Shown piece after piece: positions 8,658 through 18,000 of a DNA stretch of 38,222 nucleotides (within the stretch, counting starts at the first letter, position 1; the number at the start of each line of letters is the position of its first letter). The DNA is from Propionibacteriaceae bacterium (GTDB lineage Bacteria; Actinomycetota; Actinomycetes; Propionibacteriales; Propionibacteriaceae), in contig JAPUEL010000090.1 of NCBI GenBank assembly GCA_027492545.1, positions 1-38,222 of the forward strand, given 5' to 3'. The notes under the pieces were generated by a model. It worked only from the letters and a program-made list of their open reading frames with translations. It ran no database searches and was not told where the DNA came from. Position numbers and translations under genes: made by a program.

Positions 8658-9584
8658 TCAGTAGGCGAAGACCCGGTCCACCTCGTCGGCCGGCACGTCC
8701 TCGAGGGAGGCGTGACGCCAGGCCGGCGCGTTGTCCTTGTCGACGAGCAGGGCGCGCACGCCCTCGACGAAGTCACCCGAGGGGATGACCGTCTCGGCCA
8801 GCCGCAGGTCCTGCGCGAGCACCTCCGCGAGGTGCAGCCGGCGGGCCCTCACGAGCGCGCGCATGGCCACGTGAACGCTGAAGGGGCTCCGGGCGCGCAG
8901 GTCGCGGGCGGCCGCGCGTGCCTGCTCGGACGGGTGGCTCTCGAGCGCGGCGACGACCTCCAGCACGTCGTCGGAGGCGTAGCACTCATGGATCCAGGCC
9001 GCGGACTCGTCGAACAGCGGGGCCGGGAGGTCGCCGTCGGCGGATTCGTCGGCCAGGCCCATGAGGAGCGCGTCGCCGCCGGTGAAGGTGGCCGACGTGA
9101 GGGCCACGTGCTTGCCCACCGCCCCCGCCCGGGACAGCTGGTACATGACGCCCGCGTCCGGGAAGAAGCCGATCTTCGTCTCCGGCATCGCCATCACCGT
9201 GTCGGCGTAGACGATGCGGCGGTCCACGTGCGCGCCGATGCCGAGGCCGCCGCCCATCGCGATGCCGCGGAGGAAGGACGTGACCGGCTTGGGGTAGTTG
9301 GCGAGCATGATGTCCAGCGCGTACTCGGTCTCCAGGTAGCGCAGGAAGGGGCCGCCGTCGCGGACGGTCTCGGCCAGGGCGCGCACGTCCGCCCCGGCGC
9401 AGAACCCGCGGTCGCCGTTGCCGGCGAGCTCGACGGCGGTCACCGCGTCGTCGTCGTGCCAGGCGGTGAGCGATTCGTACATCGCGATGAACATGTCCTC
9501 CGTGAGGGCGTTGATCGCGCGCGGGCGGTTCAGCGTGATGCGGGCGATCCCGTCCTGCACCTCGGTGACGATGAATTCAGACAT
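8658..9584 (-). CDS. Enoyl-CoA hydratase/isomerase family protein, probably 3-hydroxyisobutyryl-CoA hydrolase-like
   Basis: 308-residue crotonase-fold enzyme acting on acyl-CoA thioesters. Visible motifs are the N-terminal ITLNRPRAINALTEDM, the first oxyanion-hole segment FCAGADVRAL and the second in AMGGGLGIGAHVDRRI. METKIGFFPD-like MPETKIGFFPD is typical of the 3-hydroxyisobutyryl-CoA hydrolase (valine breakdown) subgroup, but at 308 residues it is shorter than the usual 340-380, so the substrate is uncertain. The ATG at 9584 has no Shine-Dalgarno site; instead TAGTCT ends seven bases upstream, which suggests a leaderless transcript. Confidence 0.85.
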   Translation of the reverse strand: MSEFIVTEVQDGIARITLNRPRAINALTEDMFIAMYESLTAWHDDDAVTAVELAGNGDRGFCAGADVRALAETVRDGGPFLRYLETEYALDIMLANYPKPVTSFLRGIAMGGGLGIGAHVDRRIVYADTVMAMPETKIGFFPDAGVMYQLSRAGAVGKHVALTSATFTGGDALLMGLADESADGDLPAPLFDESAAWIHECYASDDVLEVVAALESHPSEQARAAARDLRARSPFSVHVAMRALVRARRLHLAEVLAQDLRLAETVIPSGDFVEGVRALLVDKDNAPAWRHASLEDVPADEVDRVFAY

Positions 9585-9628
9585 GGGGGCAAGACTAAGT
9601 GAACCCGGGGACGGTGTCAGGCGGCGGG

Positions 9629-10603
9629 CTACTGCAGGCGCATCCCGGGCTTCATCCGATTCAGGACGGCGCGGGCGGTCTCCGCGTCGATCACCAGATC
9701 CGTCGCCACCCCGGCGCGCAGCGCGCCCAGCACCGAGGCCGTCTTCGACAGCCCGCTCACCACGCAGATCCGCCGCGGCACACCCTGCAGCTCCGCCGGC
9801 GTCATGCCGGTGGCGCGCTTGTTGATGTTGAGGTCGCGGTAGCTGCCGTCCTCGCGCAGCATCACCGTGCACACGTCGCCGACCACCTTGGAGTCGCGGA
9901 GCTGCTTGAGGTCCGCCTCGCTCAGGTAATTCGACGAGTAGACATGGCTCTGCAGCTCCGAGTGCAGCCCGCCCACCCCGAACAGCGCCACGCGGCAGTT
10001 CGCCCGCACAGCCAGGATGTGGCGGGTGCTCTGCTCACGCCACATGGCCTCCTTGGTTGCCGGGTCGTCGAAGAAGGCGGGCAGGGCGAGGAGCTGCTCC
10101 TGGCCGCCGAACGCCTGGGCGAACTTGTGCAGGATGCTGCCCACGTAGGGCAGGCCTGTGGTCTGATGGTTGGCGCCGCCGTTGAGGCCGATGACCGTGA
10201 TCCCGCTCAGGTCCCTCGGGCGGAGGTGCGTGGCGATCGCGGAGACGGTGGTGCCCCAGGCGATGCCCACCACGTCGCCGTCGTGGACCGCGTTCCCGAG
10301 GATGCCTGCCGCCATGCGTGCCACCTGGTCCAGGCGGAAGATGCTGCTCGCGCCGGGGCGGACGTGGACGAGGTGGGCCTGGACGTTGAAATACTTCTCG
10401 AACAGCTCTGCCATGCGGTTGAGCGGGCGGTCCGGGTCCACGATACTCACGCGCACCAGGCCGCGGTCTCGGGCCTCCTTCAGGAGCCGCGACACCGTCG
10501 ACCGCGACACACCCATGTGGTGCGCGATGGCGTCCATGGTTTCGGACTGGACGTAGTACATCCGCGCCACGGTGAGCAGCGAATCGCTCGTCTTGGTGAC
10601 CAC
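9629..10603 (-). CDS. SorC/DeoR-type sugar-binding transcriptional regulator
   Basis: 324 residues. The N-terminal helix-turn-helix includes ETMDAIAHHMGVSRSTVSRLLKEARDRGLV (about residues 18-47; two overlapping runs read together). It is followed by a sugar-phosphate-isomerase-like effector domain with GIAWGTTVSAIATHLRP and a C-terminal CVVSGLSKTASVLGALRAG segment. SorC-family proteins regulate carbohydrate use and respond to a phosphorylated sugar. The GTG at 10603 is chosen because AGGAGG sits four bases upstream; the open frame extends 31 codons further without support. The upstream MFS gene on the same strand may be a regulated target. Confidence 0.9.
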   Translation of the reverse strand: MVTKTSDSLLTVARMYYVQSETMDAIAHHMGVSRSTVSRLLKEARDRGLVRVSIVDPDRPLNRMAELFEKYFNVQAHLVHVRPGASSIFRLDQVARMAAGILGNAVHDGDVVGIAWGTTVSAIATHLRPRDLSGITVIGLNGGANHQTTGLPYVGSILHKFAQAFGGQEQLLALPAFFDDPATKEAMWREQSTRHILAVRANCRVALFGVGGLHSELQSHVYSSNYLSEADLKQLRDSKVVGDVCTVMLREDGSYRDLNINKRATGMTPAELQGVPRRICVVSGLSKTASVLGALRAGVATDLVIDAETARAVLNRMKPGMRLQ

Positions 10604-10708
10604 TCGTCCTCCTTGGGGACACGTCGTCGTTGTGTCGGACCGGCTGTCAGGCCAGTCTAGGGCACGAGCTGCACGAACGTGCACGGACGGTGGCATAAGC
10701 GTGCAGGC

Positions 10709-12019
10709 CTATCGGCCGCGCGACACCTCCGGCAGGCGCCACCCCCACACCGCACCGAGGACGCCCAGGACGGCGAGGAACAGCAGCGCCCACGCCACCC
10801 CGGCCAGCGCCAGCAGCGAGCTGATCGCGCCCACGACGAGGAGGACCACACCCATGGCGGTGTTGGACACCGCCACGTAGAGCGTGCGCGTGTCGCCGTC
10901 GGCCATGTCGATGACATACGTCTTGCGCCCCACCCGCACCCCGGTGTGAAGCAGGGTGAGCAGGAAGTAGCCGCCGATGAGCACGACTGTGCCCGCCGTC
11001 GTGGCGCCGTCGAAGCCCGGCACGGAGACCAGCGCCACCAGGGCCAGGACGACGGTGGAGGCGGCAGCACCGCCGAAGGCCATGAGCCGACGGCTGGAGC
11101 GGTCCGCCTGGCGGCCGAAGATCCGCCCGCCGATGAGCGATGCCACGCCCGAGGCTACGACGAAGCCGCCGAGGCCGGAGAGTCCGCCGGCTCCTGATGT
11201 CGCGGCGAGGGTGACGACGAACGGCGGGCTCAGGGCGGAGACCAGCAGGAAGCTCCTGGTGGTGACGAAGCGGCGGAACTCCCTGTCGTCGCGGAGGAGG
11301 CGGAGCACCCCGGTGGGGGAGCCGTCGGCGTCCTCGTCCGCTTCGTCGGTGGGCTCGCGGAGCCCGGCCTGGACGGCGGCGCTGGCCACCCACATCGCGG
11401 CGCCGCCTGCCAGCATCCAGGCGATCTGTCTCGCGGTCAGGTCCTCGCCGCCGAAGACGCGGATGGCCAGACCGAGCGTGATCGCCACGATGCCCGCGGC
11501 CGTGGTGCCCAGCCCGTTGATCTGACCGCGCTCGCCCTTGGGAACCGTGCGGCCCTGCACGTCCTTGGACGCGATCGACGTCAGGCATCGTCCGAACGAG
11601 AACACCGTCAGCGCCACGATGATCGCGATCCCCGCGGCCAGCCCTGAGCCGACGGCGGCGGTCAGCGCCATGGCTGCCACCGCCACCGCCTGAATGAGGG
11701 ACCCGACCACCAGCACCCATTTCCGGTGCCGGAACCGCACGACGAGGGGCGTGAGGAACGCCTGAGGGAGCATGGAGCCAGACTCGCGGATGGGGACCAG
11801 CAGCCCGATGAGGGCCGCCGGCGCGCCGAGCGCGAGCATCAGCCAGGGGAGGACGGTGGAGGCGTTGACGGTCTGATCGCCCGAGGACTGCAGGGCGCTC
11901 GACGACACCAGCCTGAGCCCATTGCCCGCCACGTTCCGCCGGGCCTCGTCGGGGAGCTTGCGCTCTGCGTCGGGGTCGCGGTGGACGAGCTTGGAGTAGA
12001 GGGCGTCGGTCAGGCTCAC
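10709..12019 (-). CDS. MFS transporter
   Basis: 436 residues with about 11-12 hydrophobic helices, a major facilitator layout. The loop between helices 2 and 3 reads RFRHRKWVLVVGS, and a charged central loop (EPTDEADEDADG) separates the two halves. The helices are rich in alanine, valine and glycine. The substrate cannot be told. The start at 12019 (GTG) follows TAATGT ending seven bases upstream with no Shine-Dalgarno site, a leaderless pattern; the open frame extends 61 codons upstream, but that part is arginine/proline-rich and unlike a transporter N-terminus. It ends about 106 bases before the SorC-type regulator on the same strand. Confidence 0.85.
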   Translation of the reverse strand: MSLTDALYSKLVHRDPDAERKLPDEARRNVAGNGLRLVSSSALQSSGDQTVNASTVLPWLMLALGAPAALIGLLVPIRESGSMLPQAFLTPLVVRFRHRKWVLVVGSLIQAVAVAAMALTAAVGSGLAAGIAIIVALTVFSFGRCLTSIASKDVQGRTVPKGERGQINGLGTTAAGIVAITLGLAIRVFGGEDLTARQIAWMLAGGAAMWVASAAVQAGLREPTDEADEDADGSPTGVLRLLRDDREFRRFVTTRSFLLVSALSPPFVVTLAATSGAGGLSGLGGFVVASGVASLIGGRIFGRQADRSSRRLMAFGGAAASTVVLALVALVSVPGFDGATTAGTVVLIGGYFLLTLLHTGVRVGRKTYVIDMADGDTRTLYVAVSNTAMGVVLLVVGAISSLLALAGVAWALLFLAVLGVLGAVWGWRLPEVSRGR

Positions 12020-12186
12020 GAGCCCGACATTAGGACACGGGCTCGGGGTACGTGCCTGGACCCCTGGCGCCGGAGGGGGAGGGATGCCGGCTTCGCACGC
12101 CCACCGGGTCCGTCGAGAGGTCCAGTGCGGGTTCAGCCGGGTAGTCGCGGCCAGAAGTGACGCTGGAGCCGCCCGCAGAGGTCTCG

Positions 12187-12217
12187 TTGGTGGCCCCGGC
12201 ACGGCCTGCCCTATACT
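12187..12217 (+). promoter_or_regulatory. Probable promoter of tRNA-Ala
   Basis: TATACT at 12212-12217 is a good -10 hexamer, 12 bases before the tRNA. TTGGTG at 12187-12192 is a possible -35 with a 19-base spacer, which is on the long side. Confidence 0.55.
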
Positions 12218-12229
12218 TGCCGTCGATCC

Positions 12230-12302
12230 GGGGCATTAACTCAATTGGTAGAGTGCCACCTTTGCAAGGTGGAAGTTAGGGGTTCGAGTCCCCTATGCTC
12301 CA
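12230..12302 (+). tRNA. tRNA-Ala (anticodon TGC)
   Basis: A 73-base cloverleaf. The acceptor stem GGGGCAT pairs with ATGCTCC and includes the G3-U70 wobble that identifies alanine tRNAs. The anticodon stem CCACC/GGTGG (from 12256) encloses the loop TTTGCAA with anticodon TGC at 12263-12265. The T arm is GGGGTTCGAGTCCCC. The discriminator base is A (12302) and CCA is not fully encoded. Its 3' end is the probable attachment site of the downstream island. Confidence 0.97.
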
Positions 12303-12308
12303 CGGCCG

Positions 12309-12342
12309 AACTCCCTAGTCAAACGCCCTTGACTAGGGAGTT
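12309..12342 (+). terminator. Perfect 14-bp hairpin after tRNA-Ala
   Basis: AACTCCCTAGTCAA (12309-12322) is exactly complementary to TTGACTAGGGAGTT (12329-12342), with loop ACGCCC. It starts seven bases after the tRNA. Only three T (12341-12343) and a further short T run follow, so it is a weak intrinsic terminator, or part of the integrase-side attachment region. Confidence 0.65.
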
Positions 12343-12396
12343 TGTATGTTTCACCTCGGACTCAAGTGCCCTCAGAGGGACAGCAGAGAGCTTTCT

Positions 12397-12415
12397 CGTT
12401 GCACGTTCGTTGCAC
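12397..12415. repeat. Phased direct repeat CGTTGCAC, possible integrase arm-type sites
   Basis: CGTTGCAC occurs at 12397-12404 and again at 12408-12415, an 11-base period close to one DNA turn. It lies between the tRNA and the integrase start, where integrase arm-type or excisionase sites are usually found. The role is inferred from position only. Confidence 0.4.
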
Positions 12416-12449
12416 GCCTCGGCCGCGCGTTCGAGGGGTTCCTACAGCC

Positions 12450-13637
12450 ATGAGACGTTTTGGATTGATCCGACGGTTACCCAGCAAGCGGTACCAAGCG
12501 AGCTTCGAGCATCCTGATCTGGACGGGCGCAAACGGGTGAAGGCACCTGTCACGTTCACGCACAAGAGCGACGCCGAGCACTGGCTGCGACTCCAGCAGA
12601 GGGCGATTGAACGAGGGGAGTGGCTCTCCCCTGAAGAGGAAGCGGCCCAGAGGCCGGAGTTTCACACCATCCAGGAGACCTATGACCGCTTCCTGGCGCA
12701 GCGCCCGCGGCCGCTGGCCCTGTCCACGCTTACCGCGTATGAGCAGGACTGGCGGCTGCGGATCGTCCCTCACTGGGGGGCCGAGCGTGACGTGAAGACC
12801 ATCACCCACGACGACGTGTGGCAATGGCGCCAGGGCCCTCTAGCTGCTGAGCGCCGCCGCGACCGGTCGACGTTGGCCTTGTTCAGCGAGTTGCTGGCTA
12901 AGGCGGCGCATTGGGGATGGATCGACAAGAACCCCGCCGCCGGCGTGGGCATCCCGCGCCAGACGAAGGCGATGGAGCAGCGTCACGTGTTCGACCTGGA
13001 CGACGTCCGACGCTATCTGCAGGCCGCCGAACCCCAGCATGTGGCGATGTTGGCCACGGTGGCCCTGGGCGGGTTGAGATCCGGTGAAGTCCGGGGTCTG
13101 CGTCGGATGGACCTCGACCTTGAGGGGCGGCGGATCCTCGTGCGCCAGGCGATTGAGCATGGCAAGGACGGCGATGCCTACCGCGTGGGTGTGAAGGTGC
13201 CCAAGACGTCGGCCGGCATCCGCTCGCTGCCCATGTCGACCACCTTGGTGACGATCCTGCGGGATCACCTCACGTTGCATCCGAGGTCGCCTGAGCAGCT
13301 CGTGTTCACCGTCGCGGATGGCAAGCCGATGGGGCCTGCCGAGGCCGACCGGCGGCACAACAGGGCGCTGGCCAACATGGGGTTGCGGACCCCGGAGGCG
13401 GAGCGGCGCCGGTTGTGGCGGAAGGGTCTTCCTGTGCCGAAGGAGGACCACATCACGCTGCACGACCTTCGTGCTTCGTACGCTGCATGGCTCTTCAGCG
13501 AGGGATACACGATCGCGGAAGTCATGCTGCTGCTGGGGTGGAGTGATTCGCGCATGGCGCTGGAGTACGAGTCGAATGTTGCCACTAGTCTTTTGGTACG
13601 TCTAGGCTTGTGGCATGGTGGGACTGTCGGTGGCTGA
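12450..13637 (+). CDS. Tyrosine recombinase / phage-type integrase
   Basis: 395 residues. The N-terminal arm-binding region contains KRYQASFEHPDLDGRKRV, followed by a SAM-like core-binding domain from about residue 75 (RPRPLALSTLTAYEQDWRL). The catalytic domain shows the Arg I box LGGLRSGEVRGL, the beta-hairpin lysine in VPKTSAGIRSLP, the HDLRASYAAWLF box (His and Arg II), W of LGWSDSRMALEY and the nucleophilic Tyr at its end. The start at 12450 is chosen because the upstream 36 codons of the frame overlap the attachment region and have no family resemblance. It lies about 150 bases downstream of tRNA-Ala in the same direction, as in tRNA-integrated islands. Its 3' end overlaps the next gene by 23 bases. 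Confidence 0.93.
   Translation: MRRFGLIRRLPSKRYQASFEHPDLDGRKRVKAPVTFTHKSDAEHWLRLQQRAIERGEWLSPEEEAAQRPEFHTIQETYDRFLAQRPRPLALSTLTAYEQDWRLRIVPHWGAERDVKTITHDDVWQWRQGPLAAERRRDRSTLALFSELLAKAAHWGWIDKNPAAGVGIPRQTKAMEQRHVFDLDDVRRYLQAAEPQHVAMLATVALGGLRSGEVRGLRRMDLDLEGRRILVRQAIEHGKDGDAYRVGVKVPKTSAGIRSLPMSTTLVTILRDHLTLHPRSPEQLVFTVADGKPMGPAEADRRHNRALANMGLRTPEAERRRLWRKGLPVPKEDHITLHDLRASYAAWLFSEGYTIAEVMLLLGWSDSRMALEYESNVATSLLVRLGLWHGGTVGG
13579..13608 (+). promoter_or_regulatory. Probable promoter of the HTH/nucleotidyltransferase pair
   Basis: TTGCCA (13579-13584), an 18-base spacer and TAGGCT (13603-13608) precede the ATG at 13615 by six bases. This sits within the 3' end of the integrase gene and would give a leaderless transcript. 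Confidence 0.5.
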
Positions 13638-14289
13638 AGCAGCGGAACGGCTCGGCGTGAGTCGTCAACGTGTTGTGCAGTTGATCGGCGACGGGCGTCT
13701 CCATGCGGTTCGACTGGGTCGAAGTTGGGCCATTGCCGAAGGGGAGTTGGCGAGCTTTGAGGTGGCGCGTCGGCCGAGTGTGAGGCCGATGTCGGCACGG
13801 ATGGCTCGGGCAATGGTGGATCTGATCGGCCAGGGTTTCGGTGAGCCGGATGGTGTGTCGTGGCAAGGGCTGCCGGATCGGGAGCGTTCGCGCCTGCGAC
13901 GACGGTGGGAGCAGTTGCGGGCCAGCCAGGAGCCTGCGTCGTTATTGCGGGCATGGCTGCCGCGTCGCTGTGATGTGGGTCGGTTCTCCTTTCAGGGGGA
14001 CGCTGCGGAATTGTTCGCGGATTCTCGGCTCAGCCCCGGTGGCGCCGCGCATCCTGCGCTTGGTCTGGCGGGTGGGGCACTGCTGGAGCCGCACGTCGCG
14101 GAGTCCGATCGGGAGGGCGTGATCTGGGATCTATTGCTCGTGGCGGTCCCGGACGGAAACGTGCTGTTGCGTTCCGAGCCGGTGGTCAGGGTGGATCTGG
14201 CGGCGTGTCTAGTCGATGTTGCCGATGCGGGTGGGGGCAGGAACGACCGGGCCGTTGCTGAATGCCTGTCCGAAGTAGGGCGACGGTGA
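13615..14289 (+). CDS. Helix-turn-helix (excisionase/MerR-like) protein, possible antitoxin
   Basis: 224 residues. The first 50 form an excisionase-type winged helix (SVAEAAERLGVSRQRVVQLI, then GRLHAVRLGRSWAI). The remaining 170 residues are not recognised; they contain an arginine-rich linker (RERSRLRRRWEQLRA) and a mixed region with VIWDLLLVAVPDGNVLL. The stop overlaps the start of the nucleotidyltransferase gene (GTGA), so the pair is translationally coupled. By analogy with AbiEi/AbiEii type IV systems, this would be the DNA-binding antitoxin. It could instead be the island's excisionase, given its place after the integrase, but it is much longer than a normal excisionase. Confidence 0.75.
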   Translation: MVGLSVAEAAERLGVSRQRVVQLIGDGRLHAVRLGRSWAIAEGELASFEVARRPSVRPMSARMARAMVDLIGQGFGEPDGVSWQGLPDRERSRLRRRWEQLRASQEPASLLRAWLPRRCDVGRFSFQGDAAELFADSRLSPGGAAHPALGLAGGALLEPHVAESDREGVIWDLLLVAVPDGNVLLRSEPVVRVDLAACLVDVADAGGGRNDRAVAECLSEVGRR

Positions 14290-15029
14290 CTCCTCTGCGG
14301 CCAACGGTAAGGATGCCGGAGTGGGTGCCGTCGGCTCAGCGCGAGGCCTGGCTGCTGGCCGGACGGCTCTACCAGCGCGTTCCGGGTGGATGGACGATTG
14401 TCGGTGGCCAGATGGTGCAGTTCCATGGGTGGCGCGCAGGGACTGTTCCGACCCGAACGACAACCGATCTTGACGCCGGGATTGCCGCCCGGGCCAACCC
14501 GTCGGCGTTTCCGTCCATCTCGGGCGCGGTCCAGGAGCTGGGGCTTCGGCCGGTTCTCCACCCCAGCGGTGTCGAGCATCGGTGGTACAAGAAACTCGAC
14601 GGTGGAGGCGAGGTTCGGGTTGACCTGCTGTTGCCATCGGGCCTCGGGGTGCGTGGCCAGCCATCGGCCAACGGGCGTCCCGGTGTTCAGTCGCACGGAG
14701 TCCAGTGGGCTACGGACCTGAGCCGACTGTGGATCTTGGCGGTGGCTGATCAGCATCTCACCGTGCCTGTCCCGTCGCTGCTCGGTGCGGTTGTGGCGAA
14801 GGCCTCGGCGTTGCTGAACGTCTCTGATCGGGATCCCGCGCGCCACCTCTCAGACATCGCCTTCCTTGCCGGCATCGCGACGGCGGAGGACCTCTCGGAG
14901 AACCTGACGAGTGCGCAGGCCGCTCGCGTCATCGATGCGGTGGCGCGGATCACCAGGCCCGGAGTGGCAGTCCTCCGGCTGAGGATGGCGATGGAGCGCG
15001 TCCTGCGAAGTGAGCGCATGAAGCCGTAG
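14286..15029 (+). CDS. Nucleotidyltransferase-fold protein, AbiEii-like toxin candidate
   Basis: 247 residues. The polymerase-beta-type core reads VGGQMVQFHGWRAG, then TTDLDAGI (the D-x-D metal pair at about residues 59-61), and a third acidic strand VRVDLLLP near residue 110. This G-G...D-x-D...D arrangement is that of AbiEii/AbiGii and related antitoxin-controlled nucleotidyltransferases. The GTG at 14286 is taken as start because it overlaps the previous stop by four bases with AGGG nearby; an ATG at 14262 without a ribosome site is the alternative. The 3' end overlaps on the opposite strand the run-on C-terminus of the relaxase frame. Confidence 0.75.
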   Translation: MTPLRPTVRMPEWVPSAQREAWLLAGRLYQRVPGGWTIVGGQMVQFHGWRAGTVPTRTTTDLDAGIAARANPSAFPSISGAVQELGLRPVLHPSGVEHRWYKKLDGGGEVRVDLLLPSGLGVRGQPSANGRPGVQSHGVQWATDLSRLWILAVADQHLTVPVPSLLGAVVAKASALLNVSDRDPARHLSDIAFLAGIATAEDLSENLTSAQAARVIDAVARITRPGVAVLRLRMAMERVLRSERMKP

Positions 15030-18000
15030 CGCGCGCCGTGTCTTGCTCCCCTCAAATCGACGGGACGTGGCCATCGGCGGGGACCTCCGGTGTGTCGTGA
15101 TGGACGTCGTAGGAGTGCGGGCCGCGGCCGGGATGATGGCTGATCGACGTGCGGCTCGACGGCGTAGGCCACCGACCGCGCGGTGCCCGTCGTGTGCTGC
15201 AGGATCCGCCAGAAGAGGGCCGCGGCGGGTCGCTCTGCGGGGAGTGGTCCTTCTGCCAGCGCGTTGGCTACGAGGGCCCCAGCTGGGATCCCGCGTTCGC
15301 CGAGCAGGGTGAGGTGCCTGGCCAGCCCGATGACGCCGGGGTCGTGGTCCAGGCCCTGACCCAGGGCGCGCAGTTGCGCGACGCCCAGGCTCGGTATCGC
15401 GGTCAGGAGCTCCCTGTCGAGCTGGTCCTGGTAGTGCCGCGCGGCTCCGGCCTGCGCGCGTCCTCCGGTGGGATGGCGGTCCTCGGGGTCGACGTCCGTG
15501 GCGGCTCGCCACACCGCCACATCGCCGAGCAGTCGGTCTGGGAGTTCCGTGTCGCTGGGTGCCCAGCTCGGGTTCGGGGCCTGCAGCGCGTCGAGGCGGA
15601 CCTGTGCGGCGATGGTGGTCACGTGCTGGGCGCGGGCGTCGAGGTAGGGACCCCAGCGTTCGTCGTCGGCAACGGAGGCCGGGATGCGGGGGAGCCAGGG
15701 GAGGGGCCCGTCCGTGGGTTCGGGGATGAGCGTGGCCAGGAGGGCTGCCGGGTCGGCGAATTCCTCGAAGCGGTGGCCGGCTGCGATCCGGCGCAGCTCA
15801 TCGAGCGGGGCGGTACCGTCGGTGGCGGCGAGGAGCCGGTGCCGGAGGGTTGGCCAGGCGTTGGCGTCGACCAGGCCGGGGACGACGTCGTCGGCTCCAT
15901 GGTCGAGGATCTCCAGCTCGGGGGCGTGGCGGTGCTCGAGGGCGACGGTCAGCGCGTCGCGGTACCGGCTGACCGCATCCCTGAGCCGTACGGCCGCGTC
16001 GTGGGCGTACGCGATGTCGCTGGTGACGGAGCGGGCGGCGCCGTCTCGGGCGAGTACGGATTCGAGGATCTCGACCGCGGTGGGGGGACGCAGCGTCTCG
16101 GGCGTGAAGGCGGAGTGTGGGTCACCGTGCCCGACGGTGGTGACGTAGCTGTGGTTCGCCTGCCGCCCTCGGGTCATGGCGACGTAGAGAAGTTGGCGGG
16201 TCTCCGTGCCGCTGAGGACGGTGTGGGCGGTGTCGACCGTCGAGCCCTGGGCGGTATGGATGGTGGTGGCGTAGCCGAGTTCCGTGTGGTCGGCGACGTA
16301 GGCAGCCGGTAGCCACGCGCGGTGCCCGGTGGTGCGGTGCCGAACCAGGAGCCCGCCGTCGCGGTTCACGGCCTGGACGATCCAGCGGTCGCCGTTCATG
16401 ACGAAGCCAGTGGTGGAGGTCCGGAGACGTCGATCGTTGCGCCTGGTGAGGATCACATCGCCGACGCCTGCCAGGTTCCCGTCGGACAACCGCACGCCGC
16501 CGGCATCCTCGCCCGCGAGCACCTGGCGGGCACGGCGGTTGAGTTCGGCGACGTCCTGCCGGGTGCTGGCCAGCATCAGCGAGTCGAGGCCCCGATCGGT
16601 GTCGGCCTTCCAGGCTTGGAGCGCGCCGTCCAGCGCCGTTTCGGAACTGCCCGCATGGATGCGGCCATGGTCGAGGTACCAGCCCAGAGCGGTGGGATCG
16701 CCGCTGCGGAGGGCGAGGGAGGCGGCCTTCTCGCCGTTGTCGACGAAGCGCAGCACCTCGTCGAGCTCGACGGCGCCGTGCACGCGGCGCAGGTCGCGCA
16801 GCACACCGCCGGCGCCGATGGCGGAGAGTTGGCGGTCGTCGCCGATCAGGCGGATGGAGGCGCCTCGGGGGAGGGCGAAGTCGAGGAGCTCGGCGAGGGA
16901 GAGGGTGTCGGCCATTCCTGCCTCGTCCACGATGATCAGCGTCGCCGCATCCACCTCGTCGGTATCGCCGTGGTGGAGGTCCCAGAGCAGTTTGGCGATG
17001 GTGGTGGCGTCGCCTGTCGCCTCTGCGAGGACCGCGGCCGCGGCAGCCGACGGCGCCAGGCCCAGGACTTTGCCGCCTGACTCCTCCCAGGCCCGGGTGA
17101 GGACCCGCATCGCGGTCGTCTTCCCCGTGCCTGCGGCGGCCAGCCCCAGCTGCAGTTGGGCCCCGCTGGTGACCATGGCCCGCACCAAGCGTGCCTGTCC
17201 GTCATTCAGCGAGACGCCGTTGGCGGTCGACTCCAGCAAGGCGATCTCCACCGCGAAATCGGGAGCCCGGCGGCCAGGGGCGAGCGAGCCCGCTGCCACG
17301 ATTCGCCGCTCCGCGTCGAGCACGGCCTGCGAGGTGTAGAGGCGAGATCCGGCGACCTCGAACATTGAGGAGCCGTCGACTCGGCGCAGCTCTGGGGGCT
17401 CTTCGATCCCGTCCCCGACGACGGTCAAGGGAACCGAGATGGCGAGTGCTCGGTCGAGGAGTTCCTTGGTGAGGAGTTCAGCCTGCGCCGAGGTGGTGGC
17501 CGGTTCGCGGGAACGCCGGGACGCCTCACCGCGCAGGTGCCAGACCTGCCACGAAGCCCGCGACCGGGCGACCCGGCCCACCACCTCCCGCGCCACGCGG
17601 TCCAACAGGACCTCCGTGATGTCGACGCGCGACGTAGTGGCGCGACCAAGCGAGTGGGTGAGGGCGCGCCCGATCCCTTCCACGCCGATCGCTGCTTCTG
17701 CCTGTGCCCGCCAGGTTCTGCGTTGCTCCTCATGGGAGCGGGGTGGGTGCTTCGCTTCCCTGGTTTCGAGGGTGGCCTGCTGGGCCAGCCGGATCGCTTC
17801 CGCCGGCGTGGGAGGACGATCATGGCGCGTCTGAAACTCAGCCGCAAGCTCCGCCTGTCGAGACTCGATCAGCGCTCTGCGTGAGGACCACAGTTCCACC
17901 AGCTCGGAGGGAATCCCAACAACCTCCCGGACCGCTCGTCGCTCCAGCGTGCCGGGCTCGCGCTCGACGAACTCCAGCCCGAGCGCCTCGCGCAGGTGTG

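Noticed and set aside
15149..16312. 387-codon plus-strand frame, glycine/valine/glutamate-rich
   Set aside because: It is the antisense of the relaxase-helicase gene, whose motifs are unambiguous.
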